A DNA stretch of 64,000 nucleotides, from NCBI RefSeq assembly GCF_014926405.1, contig NZ_JACXXJ020000005.1:3329001-3393000 (forward strand), in the 5' to 3' direction. The notes below the pieces were generated by a model, which made no database searches, had not been told where the DNA came from, and saw nothing but the letters and a program-made list of their open reading frames with translations. Position numbers and translations under genes: made by a program. Shown piece by piece: positions 46,571-56,656 of the stretch (positions are counted from its first letter, which is position 1; every line of letters begins with the position of its first letter). This stretch comes from Agrobacterium vitis. GTDB lineage: Bacteria; Pseudomonadota; Alphaproteobacteria; Rhizobiales; Rhizobiaceae.

Positions 46571-47905
46571 TTACTTCTTCTTGGCGCTTTCCAGCACGGC
46601 CTTGCTTGGGTCCGGCGGGAAGGACGGGTCTGTCTTGGCACCGCGCAGCAGGTCGAGTGCGTAGTTGAGCTGCACGTCATCCTTCGGGTCCGGCGGCACA
46701 TAGGCAACCGAGCCGGAGCCTTCTTCCGTTTCGCTCTGGCCCTGGATATGGCCCGGCAGCGAGGATTCGCCCTCGGTGCGCAGCTTGCCCTGCAGATCGG
46801 CGGGCAGCGGCTCTTCCACCTTGATATCAGGATGGATGCCAGTCCCCTGGATCGACTTGCCTGATGGCGTGTAATAGAGCGCCGTCGTCAAGCGCAGCGC
46901 GCCCTTGTCGCCCATCGGGATGATGGTCTGCACGGAACCCTTGCCGAAGCTGCGGGTGCCGACCACTGTTGCCCGCTTCAGATCCTGAAGCGCGCCAGCG
47001 ACGATTTCAGATGCCGAGGCCGAACCACCATTGACCAGCACGATCAACGGCTTGCCATCGGTCAGATCGCCAGCGGTGGCATTGAAGCGGCGGGTGTCTT
47101 CCGGATCGCGCGAGCGGGTGGAGACGATTTCGCCCTTCTGCAGGAAGGCGTCGGAGACGTAAATCGCCTGATCGAGCAGACCGCCCGGATTGAGGCGCAG
47201 GTCGAGAACGAAGCCCTTCAGCTTGTCGGCTGGCACTTCCTTCTTGATCTTGTTGATCGCGGCTTCTAGGTCGTCATAGGTCTTTTCGGTGAAGGAGATC
47301 ACCCTGACATAACCGACATCGCCATCGACGCGAGACTTGACAGCGCGGATCGGGATGATTTCGCGCATGACGCTGAGCTCGATCGGCTTGTCGGCTCCCT
47401 TGCGCAAAATGGTCAGCTTGATCGGGGTATTGACCGCGCCACGCATCTTTTCAACGGCGTCATTGAGCTGCATGCCGCGCACGGGGGTGCCATTGATCTC
47501 GGAGATCATGTCGCCCGCCAGAATGCCGGCCTTGGCGCCGGGTGTGTCGTCGATGGGTGTAATGACCTTGACCAGGTCGTTTTCCATCGTCACTTCGATG
47601 CCGATGCCACCGAATTCACCCTTGGTCTGGGTCTGCATGTCCGCCGCTTCCTGGGCGTTCATGTAGCTGGAATGGGGATCGAGAGAGCTCAACATGCCAT
47701 TGATGGCGGCTTCGACCAGCTTTTTCTCGTCGGGAGGCGTGACATACTGAGCGCGGACACGCTCGAACACGTCTCCAAAAATCGCCAGTTCCTTGTAAGT
47801 GGAATTGCCTGCCGCCTCGGCAGGAACGCCAGCCGAATAAACAACGCTCATCGCCGTCGCGCCCATCAGCGCGCCAACCAGCATTATAGAAGCCCTACGT
47901 ATCAT
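46571..47905 (-). CDS. ctpA: C-terminal processing peptidase (S41)
   Basis: A 444-residue periplasmic serine protease. The signal peptide (SIMLVGALMGATAMSVVYSA) is followed by an N-terminal cap with SSLDPHSSYMN, a PDZ domain (about 95-180; GIGIEVTMEND, AGDMISEINGTPV) and the S41 catalytic domain. Ser297 in GGSASASEI and Lys322 in SFGKGSVQ form the dyad. A 60-residue Pro/Glu-rich tail follows. The start at 47905 has GGAAAGG upstream and overlaps the EnvC-like gene by 11 bp, indicating coupling. The family trims membrane and periplasmic proteins and regulates peptidoglycan hydrolases. Confidence 0.95.
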   Translation of the reverse strand: MIRRASIMLVGALMGATAMSVVYSAGVPAEAAGNSTYKELAIFGDVFERVRAQYVTPPDEKKLVEAAINGMLSSLDPHSSYMNAQEAADMQTQTKGEFGGIGIEVTMENDLVKVITPIDDTPGAKAGILAGDMISEINGTPVRGMQLNDAVEKMRGAVNTPIKLTILRKGADKPIELSVMREIIPIRAVKSRVDGDVGYVRVISFTEKTYDDLEAAINKIKKEVPADKLKGFVLDLRLNPGGLLDQAIYVSDAFLQKGEIVSTRSRDPEDTRRFNATAGDLTDGKPLIVLVNGGSASASEIVAGALQDLKRATVVGTRSFGKGSVQTIIPMGDKGALRLTTALYYTPSGKSIQGTGIHPDIKVEEPLPADLQGKLRTEGESSLPGHIQGQSETEEGSGSVAYVPPDPKDDVQLNYALDLLRGAKTDPSFPPDPSKAVLESAKKK

Positions 47906-49370
47906 TGCGAACCTTTCCGGCGTCCTTCGCCCACCATGGTCGGGAATCAACCGAGTTACCGTCTTTTCTGAATTCTATGTAAAGGGTTGGGCGATCTGTT
48001 TCCAGCGCGAAAGCAGCTGCGCTGACGACTCTCTTTTCACCCATAGCACCAATCGGCTCGCCGGACAGCACGAATTGACCTGCATGCACGTTGACACGGT
48101 CCATGCCGGACAAAACTATGTGATATCCGTTGCCTGTGTTGAGGATGGCCATTTTCCCGTAACTGCGGAACTGTCCCGCATACACCACCGTGCCGTCGGC
48201 GGGGGCAATCACCACGGCTGCGGGCGCTGTGGCAAGAACAATCCCTTTGGCCTCGTGACCGGTGCCGTCGGGATCGCCGAATTGCCGCAATACATCGCCC
48301 ACAGCCGGAAGTTCCAGCTTCGCCTTCAACTCTTCAAAGGAAAATGCCGGGGCAATGCGGTTTTTATCGGGCGGCGTGCTCTGGGCCTCAAGGCGCGCGT
48401 GCTCCCGTTGGACATCGGTCATCTGACGGCGCTTTTCCTCTTCCAGCTTTGCCTGGTCGGTGGCTTGGCGCACAGAGGCGATCTCGTTTTCCAGGCTGCC
48501 GATCAGGCCCTGGAGCGATGAGGATTTCTGTGCAAGCTCCTGCGAGCGTGCCAGTTCTTCCTGTAGTTGGGCGTTGTTTTGCTGGCTCAGGCGGGCGTTT
48601 TCCCCCAGAAGCATGTCCATGCGGGATTCTTCTTCCTGGCGGCTTTTCAGGCTGGCAACCGTTTTTTCGCGCTCATCGATGCTGGCCTTGCGCAGGTTGG
48701 TCAGTTCCTGCAAGTCATCGGCAAGCTTTTCGGTTTCCTTGCGCATCCCAGGCACCACAGCGCCAAGCAGAATGGCGGTGCGCACCGCCCCCAAGGCATC
48801 TTCCGGCGTGACCAGCAGAGCTGGCGGCGGATTGCGGCCCATGCGCTCCAGAGCGCCCAGCACCTCGGCCAGCACGGCGCGGCGCGCCCGGAAGGATTTG
48901 TGGATGACGTCTTGCCGGACACCGTAGTCCGCCAGCTTCTTTTCGCCATCGGCGATCTTTTGCTCCAGATCCTTGCGGCGTGCGGCAGAATCGATCAGCG
49001 CCTGGCGCAGGCTGGTGCTGCTTTTGTCCAGCGCATCAATGCTCTTGCGTAGCTCCTCGGACTTTTCCGAGGAAAGCTGCATGGATTGGGACAGATCCTG
49101 CAACTGACGGGAAACGTCCTCACGCTTGGCCCGCAAAGCGCCGGCGGGATCGTCGGGGCTCGTCTGGCTCGAAGCTTCGGGACCTGCCTGGGGCCCAATA
49201 TCGTTGGGGCTTGTTGGATTGATGGACGGCTGCGTCGAGACTGCATTGTCCGGGGCTGGCAATTGCTGGGCCATGGCGGAGGAAAGAGTTGTCGCACAAA
49301 TAAACGCGATTGCCCCGCACGACAGTGTTCGAGTGGCTAGACGCCTGCGTGCGAAGGAGTGGGATATCAT
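47895..49370 (-). CDS. EnvC-like murein hydrolase activator
   Basis: A 491-residue exported protein: signal peptide, then a long coiled coil (about 85-330; LRAKREDVSRQLQDLSQ, RKDLEQKIADGEKKLAD, ERKRRQM-type repeats), then an M23/LytM-like domain (about 350-491; GTVVYAGQFRSYGKMAIL, YHIVLSGMDRVNVHAGQ, PTLYIEFRKDG). The usual first zinc-binding motif is replaced by GTGHEAKGIVLA, without the HxxxD pair, so the domain is probably non-catalytic and activates amidases as EnvC does. It overlaps ctpA, and the two plus the deacetylase gene form a conserved rhizobial envelope cluster. Confidence 0.9.
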   Translation of the reverse strand: MISHSFARRRLATRTLSCGAIAFICATTLSSAMAQQLPAPDNAVSTQPSINPTSPNDIGPQAGPEASSQTSPDDPAGALRAKREDVSRQLQDLSQSMQLSSEKSEELRKSIDALDKSSTSLRQALIDSAARRKDLEQKIADGEKKLADYGVRQDVIHKSFRARRAVLAEVLGALERMGRNPPPALLVTPEDALGAVRTAILLGAVVPGMRKETEKLADDLQELTNLRKASIDEREKTVASLKSRQEEESRMDMLLGENARLSQQNNAQLQEELARSQELAQKSSSLQGLIGSLENEIASVRQATDQAKLEEEKRRQMTDVQREHARLEAQSTPPDKNRIAPAFSFEELKAKLELPAVGDVLRQFGDPDGTGHEAKGIVLATAPAAVVIAPADGTVVYAGQFRSYGKMAILNTGNGYHIVLSGMDRVNVHAGQFVLSGEPIGAMGEKRVVSAAAFALETDRPTLYIEFRKDGNSVDSRPWWAKDAGKVRNDT

Positions 49371-49653
49371 CGCTGTCTTGATCGTGCCTCTGTCTCTTTG
49401 CCTGGCTCTTTGCGGTCTATCCGGGCTTTATCTCCGGACGAGGAAATCTGTTTCAGCTTTTCCCGATAGACGTCGCTAAACCCAGACGATTACGACAAGC
49501 TAACCGATTTGCACCGAAGCGAAAAGTACAGCAGAGAAAAGTGTAGACTTCTCAATAAAGAAGTGGCCCACACGTGATGTCCACGTGCGGGCCTCAGCTT
49601 GAACAATCACTGTTGATTGCGGCAATTATAGAGCATTGGTGTGCGTCATACCA
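49371..49653. other. Intergenic region upstream of the EnvC-like gene
   Basis: 283 bp holding the promoter side of the EnvC-ctpA group at the left and a hairpin at 49565-49593. No gene is seen. Confidence 0.5.
49565..49593 (-). terminator. Hairpin, probable terminator of the small secreted-protein gene
   Basis: GGCCCACACGTG pairs with CACGTGCGGGCC (one mismatch) around a five-base loop. On the minus strand it lies about 60 bp past the 49654 stop and is followed by CACTTCTTTATT, a poor U-tract. Confidence 0.5.
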
Positions 49654-49881
49654 TTAACGGCAGACGCGAACTCTCTTGACGATTTTTTCGCCATGGTGCC
49701 AGCGCACGACTTTGCGAACCTTGCAATGCGGCGGCGGTGGCGGCGGGCGCTGCATATGGTGAGGCGGACCACGACGATCATCGTCCGGTGGGGGCATTCT
49801 CGGCGATTGCGCCTGAGCAGGGACGATATTGGCGATAATCGTCGTCAATGCAAACGCCGTAGCAAGAACAATTTTCTTCAT
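49654..49881 (-). CDS. Small secreted Pro/His-rich protein
   Basis: 75 residues. A clear signal peptide (MKKIVLATAFALTTIIANIV, cleavage likely after AQA) is followed by a mature peptide of about 50 residues rich in Pro, His and Arg (PPPDDDRRGPPHHMQRPPPPPP). The C-terminus has two cysteines (HCKVRKVVRWHHGEKIVKRVRVCR, quoted only as HCKVRKVV and RVRVCR) that could form one disulfide. AGAGGTAGACT precedes the ATG. It resembles short rhizobial periplasmic proteins of unknown function. Confidence 0.75.
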   Translation of the reverse strand: MKKIVLATAFALTTIIANIVPAQAQSPRMPPPDDDRRGPPHHMQRPPPPPPHCKVRKVVRWHHGEKIVKRVRVCR

Positions 49882-50075
49882 AGTCTACCTCTGACACTTC
49901 CTAAGTTCCGCTCGATAAACGCAGACTATGGCAAAATGTTTCATGAAATAATTGTTTCACAAAGATGTGAGTGGTGGCAGGATCGCACGCCTGGAGCAAA
50001 CGCACTCGTGGAATGAATTTGACATTTGATTCCCCCTTGCTGCACCCTCGAGGATCAAATGTCGGAATCGGACCA

Positions 50076-50306
50076 CTAGAAATCGATGGCGCGGCCGTTG
50101 ATTTCCCAATCACCAAACCGGGCCGGGTCCGCGCCGCCGCGTCCACCGACTTCCGGCGCCGGTTTTTGGGCCTGCTCGGCCTTACGACGCTCCTCGGCTT
50201 CGGCCAGCGCACGGACTGCGGCAGGCGACAGCGTTTTCGGTGCGGCTTCGGTGCCGTCACTGTTTGCGGTGCCGGAATCTTGTCGGTCGTTCTGGTGCTC
50301 GTCCAT
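50076..50306 (-). CDS. DUF1674 / SDHAF4-like succinate dehydrogenase assembly factor
   Basis: A 76-residue protein. The N-terminus is low-complexity and charged; the C-terminal 25 residues GGRGGADPARFGDWEINGRA then IDF are the diagnostic DUF1674 motif. The mitochondrial relative SDHAF4 binds the flavinylated SdhA subunit and protects it before complex II assembly; the same role is inferred here. The start at 50306 gives the typical short protein; the frame remains open 63 codons upstream, which overlaps the htpX promoter side. It is divergent from htpX. Confidence 0.85.
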   Translation of the reverse strand: MDEHQNDRQDSGTANSDGTEAAPKTLSPAAVRALAEAEERRKAEQAQKPAPEVGGRGGADPARFGDWEINGRAIDF

Positions 50307-50415
50307 TCGGCATCCATCCTGTAGCAATTGAAAATGATCGATGGTCTTTACATATGTAGGACATTGCAGCGAGCTGGAAAACCCTCTCCGCCGCCGGACC
50401 CTTTTGGAGGACCCG

Positions 50416-51444
50416 ATGAATATCATGCGCACCGCCATGCTTCTGGCTTTCATGACCGCCCTGTTCATGGGCGTCGGCTTCCTGATCGGCGGCAAGGGCG
50501 GGATGATGATCGCGCTGGTGGTGGCCGGTGCGATGAACCTGTTTTCCTACTGGAATTCCGACCGCATGGTGCTGTCGGCCTATCACGCCCAGGAAGTCGA
50601 TCCGCGCAATGCGCCGGAATTTTATGAGATCGTCCGTGGTCTCACCCAAAATGCGGGTCTGCCGATGCCCAAGGTCTATATTTTCGACAATCCGCAGCCC
50701 AATGCCTTTGCCACGGGCCGCAATCCGCAAAACGCTGCCGTTGCCGCCTCGACCGGCCTGTTGCAGGCCTTGACGCCGGAAGAAGTGGCGGGCGTGATGG
50801 CCCATGAGCTTGCCCATGTCGAGCACCGCGACACCTTGACCATGACGATCACCGCGACCCTTGCCGGGGCGATTTCGATGCTGGGCAATTTTGCCTTCTT
50901 CTTCGGCGGTCGCCGCGACGAAAACGGCAATGGCGGTGGCATTATTGGTCCGCTCGTAGCGATGATTGTCGCGCCCTTTGCCGCCATGCTGGTGCAGATG
51001 GCCATCAGCCGAACCCGCGAATATGCCGCTGACCGGCGTGGCGCGGAAATCTGCGGCAATCCGCTATGGTTGGCTTCGGCACTGGCAAAAATCGCTGGCG
51101 CTCACCAGCCCAATTATCAGGCCGAGCGCAATCCGGCCACAGCTCATATGTTCATCATCAATCCCTTGTCGGGCCAGAAGATGGACAGCCTGTTTTCCAC
51201 CCATCCCGATACCGGCAACCGGATCGCGGCGCTGCAAGCTTTGGCGCAGGAGATGGGTGCGCGTCAGGCAAACGTCTATCGCCCGCAGCACAGCAAGCCT
51301 GCGGCTTCAGGCCCTTGGGGCAGCAGTGCGGAAAGATCGACGGATGATCCCTGGGGTGTTAAGGGAGGCGCAAGCACGCGCTCCGTTCCCAAAATCGGAC
51401 GACGCGGCAAGGACAATGACGCCCCGAAGGGACCATGGAATTGA
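50416..51444 (+). CDS. htpX: Membrane zinc metalloprotease HtpX
   Basis: A 342-residue M48B protease of the inner membrane that degrades misfolded membrane proteins. Two N-terminal hydrophobic segments (about 4-24 and 29-44) are followed by the zinc motif HELAH (His130, Glu131, His134) and two further membrane segments ([19 protein letters not shown] and [18 protein letters not shown]). [13 protein letters not shown] supplies the third ligand. The C-terminal tail of 55 residues is Ser/Gly-rich. The start at 50416 has GGAGGACCCG directly upstream. It overlaps rsmB by 10 bp. Confidence 0.95.
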   Translation: MNIMRTAMLLAFMTALFMGVGFLIGGKGGMMIALVVAGAMNLFSYWNSDRMVLSAYHAQEVDPRNAPEFYEIVRGLTQNAGLPMPKVYIFDNPQPNAFATGRNPQNAAVAASTGLLQALTPEEVAGVMAHELAHVEHRDTLTMTITATLAGAISMLGNFAFFFGGRRDENGNGGGIIGPLVAMIVAPFAAMLVQMAISRTREYAADRRGAEICGNPLWLASALAKIAGAHQPNYQAERNPATAHMFIINPLSGQKMDSLFSTHPDTGNRIAALQALAQEMGARQANVYRPQHSKPAASGPWGSSAERSTDDPWGVKGGASTRSVPKIGRRGKDNDAPKGPWN

Positions 51445-52916
51445 ACGAAAGACGCGGCAAATCTCCAACCGATAAATCATCCTCCGGCCATCGGGAGTCC
51501 AGCCTTGGGACCCCTGGCAAACAGGATGGCCAATCCAGGCACAAGTCCGATAAACCGCGCAGACCAGCGCATGACGACAAGCCCGGTCTGGAAGCGCGCA
51601 TGGCCGCGAGCCGTCTTCTGGCGGCGGTGATCGACCGCAAGACCTCGCTGGATGGCATGATGGATGGCGACCATGGCAATCCGGCCTATGCCGCCCTGTC
51701 GGAGGCTGATCGTGGTCTGGTGCGCGCCATTCTCAACACCTCCTTACGCTTTCTGCCCCGCATAGAGGCTATGCTGGCCCGGTTGCTGGATGCGCCTTTG
51801 CCGGAGGGGGCGCGTGCGCTTTATCATTCGCTGATCGTTGCCGCCGCGCAAATGGTCTACCTTGATGTCCCCGATCATTCCGCCGTCGATCTTGCCGTCG
51901 AGCAGGCCAATCGCGATCCGCGCAGCCGCCGGTTCGCCAAGCTGGTCAATGCCGTTTTGCGCAGGCTGGGCCGTGAAAAACAGGCACTCTTGGCGGATGT
52001 CGAAGATGTCATCTGCATGCCCGACTGGTTCTTCGAACGGTTGATCGCAGTCTATGGGGAGGAGGAAGCGCGGCGGATCGCGCAGGCCCAATTGACCCCG
52101 GCTGCCATCGACCTGACCGTCAAGGCCGACCCTGCACTTTGGGCCGAAAAGCTCAATGGCGTAGTTTTGCCGACCGGTAGCATCCGGCTGGCAAGCTTTG
52201 CCGGTGCGGTTTCAGCGCTTCCCGGTTTTGAGGAGGGCGCCTGGTGGGTTCAGGACGCGGCGGCTGCCCTTCCCGTGCGGATGTTCGGGTCCCTTGAAGG
52301 CAAGCGGGCCGTGGACCTCTGTGCCGCGCCCGGAGGCAAGACGGCGCAATTGGCAGCAGCAGGCGCGGTGGTGACGGCGGTCGAGCAATCGGCCAACCGG
52401 TTGAAGCGGCTGGATGGCAACCTGCAACGGCTGGGGTTTTCAGCAGAACTGGTTCACCGTGACCTGATGGAGTTCAATCTGGGCGACGACCGTCCGGGCT
52501 TTGATGCTGTGTTGCTGGACGCCCCCTGTTCTTCCACCGGCACGACGCGCCGGCACCCCGATGTGTTTTATACCAAGGGGCCGCAGGATATCGTCAAGCT
52601 GGCGGGTGTGCAGGAACGGTTGCTGCGCCACGCCGTGACGCTGCTGGCACCCGGCGGCTCCATCGTGTTTTCCAATTGCTCGCTTGATCCGCAGGAAGGT
52701 GAGGATGTCGTGGCCCGGGTTCTGGCCGATCATCAGGATCTGGAGCGGGTTCCTATGCAGGTCGCCGACTGGCCGGGGCTGGAAGACGCGATCACGCCGC
52801 TTGGCGAATTTCGCACCACACCTGCTATGTTACCGGGGCTGGCAATGTTACCGGGCGGCGATAGCCATGCGGGCGGGTTGGATGGCTTTTATGCCTGCCG
52901 TTTACGCCGGGTTTAA
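51435..52916 (+). CDS. rsmB: RsmB-family rRNA (cytosine-5) methyltransferase
   Basis: A 493-residue protein. A charged 50-residue N-terminal extension is followed by a NusB-like RNA-binding domain (about 50-185; [33 protein letters not shown]). The SAM-dependent methyltransferase domain (about 190-493) has [31 protein letters not shown] and [13 protein letters not shown] with the catalytic cysteine. This layout matches RsmB, which makes m5C967 in 16S rRNA; other RsmB-like paralogs exist in rhizobia, so exact target is inferred. It is translationally coupled to htpX. Confidence 0.9.
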   Translation: MELNERRGKSPTDKSSSGHRESSLGTPGKQDGQSRHKSDKPRRPAHDDKPGLEARMAASRLLAAVIDRKTSLDGMMDGDHGNPAYAALSEADRGLVRAILNTSLRFLPRIEAMLARLLDAPLPEGARALYHSLIVAAAQMVYLDVPDHSAVDLAVEQANRDPRSRRFAKLVNAVLRRLGREKQALLADVEDVICMPDWFFERLIAVYGEEEARRIAQAQLTPAAIDLTVKADPALWAEKLNGVVLPTGSIRLASFAGAVSALPGFEEGAWWVQDAAAALPVRMFGSLEGKRAVDLCAAPGGKTAQLAAAGAVVTAVEQSANRLKRLDGNLQRLGFSAELVHRDLMEFNLGDDRPGFDAVLLDAPCSSTGTTRRHPDVFYTKGPQDIVKLAGVQERLLRHAVTLLAPGGSIVFSNCSLDPQEGEDVVARVLADHQDLERVPMQVADWPGLEDAITPLGEFRTTPAMLPGLAMLPGGDSHAGGLDGFYACRLRRV

Positions 52917-53030
52917 ATAAATCTTTACACAATTGGCGGCTGATAAACTGACATCCTTCGATTTCGGTTTATCAGCCCCCTATTTTTATCGCGCAAGGCC
53001 AAAGCGGGATTGCGCGCAACGGAATGTCGA

Positions 53031-54707
53031 ATGCCACAGAGACAGGGCCAGAGTTTGCCGGTGCTCTACGTCCGCGAAAGCTGGCGGCGATGGAAGCGGC
53101 GCGGCTGGTTGCCTGTGCGCGCTGCTTTTTCGCGGCTGCATCGTCGGCAGGTGCGCCTGCTGGTAGCGCCGACCGATCTGCGGGTGGTGGATTCCCATGT
53201 GGCGACAGAGATTTTCGAAGGACGCTTTCCGCTCGCAGGACGCTTGCTGGAATGCGGACGCGCCTCGCCCTTCACCCTGGAACTGCCGTCGCAGGTGTTT
53301 GCCGCCAAGCTGCATTCCTTTTCCTGGCTTCGGCATATCCGCGCCAACAAGACGCCGGAAGCATCGGCCCATGCCCGCGCCATTGTCGATAGCTGGATCA
53401 AGCTGAACGGCAAGCGGGTCGGGATCGGCTGGGAGGCTGGGATACTGGGTCAGAGGATCATTGCCTGGCTGTCCCATTCGCCGGTTGTGCTTCAGGATTG
53501 CGAGAGCGGGTTTTACCGGCGTTTCCTGAAAAGCCTCAGCCGTCAAGTTGCCTATGCCGGACTGATCGCTGACCTTGCCCCTGACGGAGTGGACCGGCTG
53601 AGACTGCGTATCGCTCTGGCCATGGCCTCGATTGCCATGTCGGCCTCGGCGCGCCAGATCCGCAAGGCGGCCCATTTCCTCGACCTGGAACTGGAGCGGC
53701 AGGTGCTGGCCGATGGCGGGCATATCTCCCGCAATCCGCAGGCAGCGCTCGATATTCTGTTTGATTTGCTGCCGCTGCGGCAAACCTATGTCAATCTCGG
53801 TCATGACGTGCCGATCAAGCTGATCTCCACCATCGACCGGATGTTTCCCGCCATAAGGTTTTTCCGTCACAGCAATGGCGATCTGGCGCTGTTTAATGGC
53901 GCCACGGCGACACTTGCCAATGATCTGATGTCGGTGCTGCGCTATGACGAGAGCGGTGGCCAGCCTTTCCGGGCCTTGCCGCACAGCCATTACCAACGGC
54001 TGGCGGCGGGCGGTGCCGTCGTTCTGGTCGATACCGGCGTGCCTGCGCAAGGCGATATCAGCCGTAGCGCCCATGCGGGTTGCCTGTCTTTCGAGCTGTC
54101 CTGTGGGCGCCATCGGTTGGTGGTCAATTCCGGCACGCCGCGGTTTGCCGGGGAGCGATACCGGCAGATGGCGCGGGCAACGGCGGCCCATTCGACCCTT
54201 GTCATCGCCGATCAATCCTCCTGCCGGATTTCGACCTCGCGGTTTCTGGGACCGGTCATTGTCGGCGGCGTCTCTTCCGTGGAGGTGATGCGCAGGGCCG
54301 GTGACGATGGCAGTGATCATCTGACAGCCCGCCATGACGGCTATCTCCAGGGTTTCGGCGTTCTTCACGAGCGGGATCTGCGCCTTAATGCGGCCGGCAC
54401 AAAGCTGGTGGGCCATGACCGGTTGCTCTCGGACAAGGGCCAGCCGCTGGCCGATATGCCGAATGGCGGGGTCATCATCCGTTTTCACATTCACCCCTCG
54501 GTGCGCCTCACCCAGGAGGATGACCATAACATCCGGCTGACCGCCAATGGCGGTAGTGAGACCTGGGTGTTTTCCTCTCCCACCGGCTATCCTGTGATTG
54601 CCGAGGACGTGTTTTTCGCGGGCCTTTCCGGCATTCAGGCTTCCGAGCAGATCGAGCTTGTCCTGGAAACGCCGGAAATCTGGTGGTTTTTTTCAAAGCA
54701 GGGATAA
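53031..54707 (+). CDS. Heparinase II/III family protein
   Basis: 558 residues. The N-terminal (alpha/alpha) toroid-like region contains WLRHIRANKTPEASAHAR and HGL-type helical repeats (FLDLELERQVLADGGHISRNP). The C-terminal beta-sandwich heparinase II/III domain (about 320-540) has FELSCGRHRLVVNSGTPRFAG, RATAAHSTLVIADQSS and RHDGYLQGFGVLHER. No signal peptide is obvious, unusual for a polysaccharide lyase, so it may act on an intracellular or self-made polymer. The substrate is unknown. The start at 53031 is preferred to a TTG seven codons earlier. Position between rsmB and purH is conserved in rhizobia. Confidence 0.87.
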   Translation: MPQRQGQSLPVLYVRESWRRWKRRGWLPVRAAFSRLHRRQVRLLVAPTDLRVVDSHVATEIFEGRFPLAGRLLECGRASPFTLELPSQVFAAKLHSFSWLRHIRANKTPEASAHARAIVDSWIKLNGKRVGIGWEAGILGQRIIAWLSHSPVVLQDCESGFYRRFLKSLSRQVAYAGLIADLAPDGVDRLRLRIALAMASIAMSASARQIRKAAHFLDLELERQVLADGGHISRNPQAALDILFDLLPLRQTYVNLGHDVPIKLISTIDRMFPAIRFFRHSNGDLALFNGATATLANDLMSVLRYDESGGQPFRALPHSHYQRLAAGGAVVLVDTGVPAQGDISRSAHAGCLSFELSCGRHRLVVNSGTPRFAGERYRQMARATAAHSTLVIADQSSCRISTSRFLGPVIVGGVSSVEVMRRAGDDGSDHLTARHDGYLQGFGVLHERDLRLNAAGTKLVGHDRLLSDKGQPLADMPNGGVIIRFHIHPSVRLTQEDDHNIRLTANGGSETWVFSSPTGYPVIAEDVFFAGLSGIQASEQIELVLETPEIWWFFSKQG

Positions 54708-54859
54708 GGCTGTTTCCTCTGGCAATATGCTGTGCTAGGCGGGCAGGCATCATGCTTGCCGCCGGTCTGCGGGCTGGATCGGCTATTTTTGTTCACGCAA
54801 TTCCACCTCTGGGATGCTTTTGAAGTCCATCCAGGAATTGCTCTTTCGGAGTGAAGGCC

Positions 54860-56476
54860 ATGGCTGTTGTCTCGAAGAAAATCCCTGTTCCGGACAGAGT
54901 GCAGGTTCGCACCGCCCTGCTGTCGGTGTTCGACAAGAGCGGCATTGTCGATCTTGCCCGGGCCTTGAATGATATGGGTGTGCGGCTGCTATCAACCGGC
55001 GGCACCTACAAGGCGCTGATCGAGGCAGGTCTGCCCGCCACTGACGTCTCCGAAGTGACAGGCTTTCCGGAAATCATGGATGGCCGGGTCAAGACCCTGC
55101 ACCCTTCCGTGCATGGCGGCCTTCTTGCCATCCGTGATGATGAAGACCATGTGAAGGCCATGCAGGCGCACAAAATCGAGGCCATCGATCTCGCCGTGAT
55201 CAATCTTTACCCGTTCGAGGCCGTTCTGGCGGCGGGCGGCGACTATCCGACCACGGTTGAAAATATCGATATCGGTGGCCCGGCGATGATCCGCGCCTCT
55301 GCCAAGAACCACGCCTATGTCACCGTGGTGACTGACCCCGCTGATTACGCCCAGCTTCTGGAAGCCCTGAAAGCTGATGATTGTCACACGCCTTATGCGC
55401 TGCGCCAGCAATTTGCCGCCCGCGCCTATGCCCGCACCGCCGCTTATGACGCAACGATTTCCAACTGGTTTGCTCAGGCGCTTGCCATCAAGACGCCGCA
55501 CAACCGGGTGATCGGCGGCAGCCTGCGCGAGGAAATGCGCTATGGCGAAAACCCGCACCAGACGGCAGGCTTCTACGTCAATGGCGATCAGCGTCCCGGC
55601 GTCGCAACAGCCACGCTTTTGCAGGGCAAGCAGCTTTCCTACAACAATATCAACGATACCGATGCCGCCTTCGAACTGGTGTCGGAATTCCTGCCCGAAA
55701 ACGGCCCGGCCTGCGCCATCATCAAACACGCCAATCCATGCGGTGTCGCGGTCGGCAAGACGCTGGCCGATGCCTATCGCCGGGCGCTGGCCTGCGACAG
55801 CGTTTCGGCTTTCGGCGGTATTATCGCGCTGAACCAGACCCTGGATGCGGAAACCGCTGAAGAAATCGTCAAGCTGTTTACCGAGGTGATCATCGCCCCT
55901 GACGTCACGGAAGAGGCAAAGGCTATCATTGCCCGCAAGGCCAATCTGCGACTGTTGACCACCGGCGGTCTGGCCGATCCACGCGCGCCTGGCCTGACCG
56001 CCAAAACGGTATCGGGTGGCCTGCTGGTGCAAAGCCGCGACAATCTGGTGGTGGAAGATCTGGACCTGAAGGTCGTCACCAAGCGCGCGCCGACCGCAGC
56101 CGAGCTGGAAGACATGAAGCTGGCCTTCAAGATCGCCAAGCATGTGAAATCCAACGCTGTCATCTATGCCAAGGACGGCCAGGCTGTCGGCATTGGCGCA
56201 GGCCAGATGAGCCGGGTGGATTCCGCCCGGATCGCCGCGATGAAAGCCGAAGATGCTGCCAAGGCCATGGGATTGGCCGAGCCGCTGACCCGTGGCTCTG
56301 CCGTCGCCTCCGAAGCCTTCTATCCCTTTGCCGATGGATTGCTGGCCGCAATCGCCGCCGGTGCGACGGCGGTGATTCAGCCGGGCGGTTCCATGCGTGA
56401 TGCCGAGGTGATTGCCGCTGCCGACGAGCACAACGTCGCCATGGTCTTTACCGGCGTGCGCCATTTTCGGCATTGA
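54860..56476 (+). CDS. purH: Bifunctional AICAR transformylase / IMP cyclohydrolase
   Basis: Catalyses the last two steps of IMP synthesis. 538 residues. The N-terminal MGS-like cyclohydrolase domain (about 15-150) has [27 protein letters not shown] and [13 protein letters not shown]. The C-terminal transformylase domain (about 155-538) has LRYGENPHQ as [28 protein letters not shown] and KHANPCG. GGAG lies eight bases before ATG 54860; a GTG three codons upstream is possible. Two terminators follow. Confidence 0.97.
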   Translation: MAVVSKKIPVPDRVQVRTALLSVFDKSGIVDLARALNDMGVRLLSTGGTYKALIEAGLPATDVSEVTGFPEIMDGRVKTLHPSVHGGLLAIRDDEDHVKAMQAHKIEAIDLAVINLYPFEAVLAAGGDYPTTVENIDIGGPAMIRASAKNHAYVTVVTDPADYAQLLEALKADDCHTPYALRQQFAARAYARTAAYDATISNWFAQALAIKTPHNRVIGGSLREEMRYGENPHQTAGFYVNGDQRPGVATATLLQGKQLSYNNINDTDAAFELVSEFLPENGPACAIIKHANPCGVAVGKTLADAYRRALACDSVSAFGGIIALNQTLDAETAEEIVKLFTEVIIAPDVTEEAKAIIARKANLRLLTTGGLADPRAPGLTAKTVSGGLLVQSRDNLVVEDLDLKVVTKRAPTAAELEDMKLAFKIAKHVKSNAVIYAKDGQAVGIGAGQMSRVDSARIAAMKAEDAAKAMGLAEPLTRGSAVASEAFYPFADGLLAAIAAGATAVIQPGGSMRDAEVIAAADEHNVAMVFTGVRHFRH

Positions 56477-56483
56477 TTGGCTG

Positions 56484-56540
56484 TTAAAGCGTGTTGCGGC
56501 TTATCAGCCTCAAGCAACACGCTTTAAGTTTTTGTTTTTA
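56484..56540 (+). terminator. First purH terminator
   Basis: A 14 bp perfect stem TTAAAGCGTGTTGC / GCAACACGCTTTAA surrounds a loop that holds its own small stem GGCT/AGCC, and is followed by GTTTTTGTTTTT. Confidence 0.85.
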
Positions 56541-56596
56541 CGCATGTCGTTACCGCAAAACCGCTGGACACTTTTGCGCGACATGCTCCAGCCGTC

Positions 56597-56635
56597 AAAA
56601 AAGGGCGCGGAGTTTTTCACTCCGCGCCCTTTTTT
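56597..56635. terminator. Bidirectional terminator between purH and kpsS-like gene
   Basis: A 17 bp perfect stem AAAAAAGGGCGCGGAGT and its complement closes on loop TTTTC, with U-tracts in both directions, between convergent genes. Confidence 0.95.
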
Positions 56636-56656
56636 ATGAAGTCCTGACTGGCGAAT

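Noticed and set aside
54992..56473. 493-codon minus-strand frame opposite purH
   Set aside because: Full antisense shadow of an unmistakable purH; Gly/His-rich composition is an artefact of the complementary strand.
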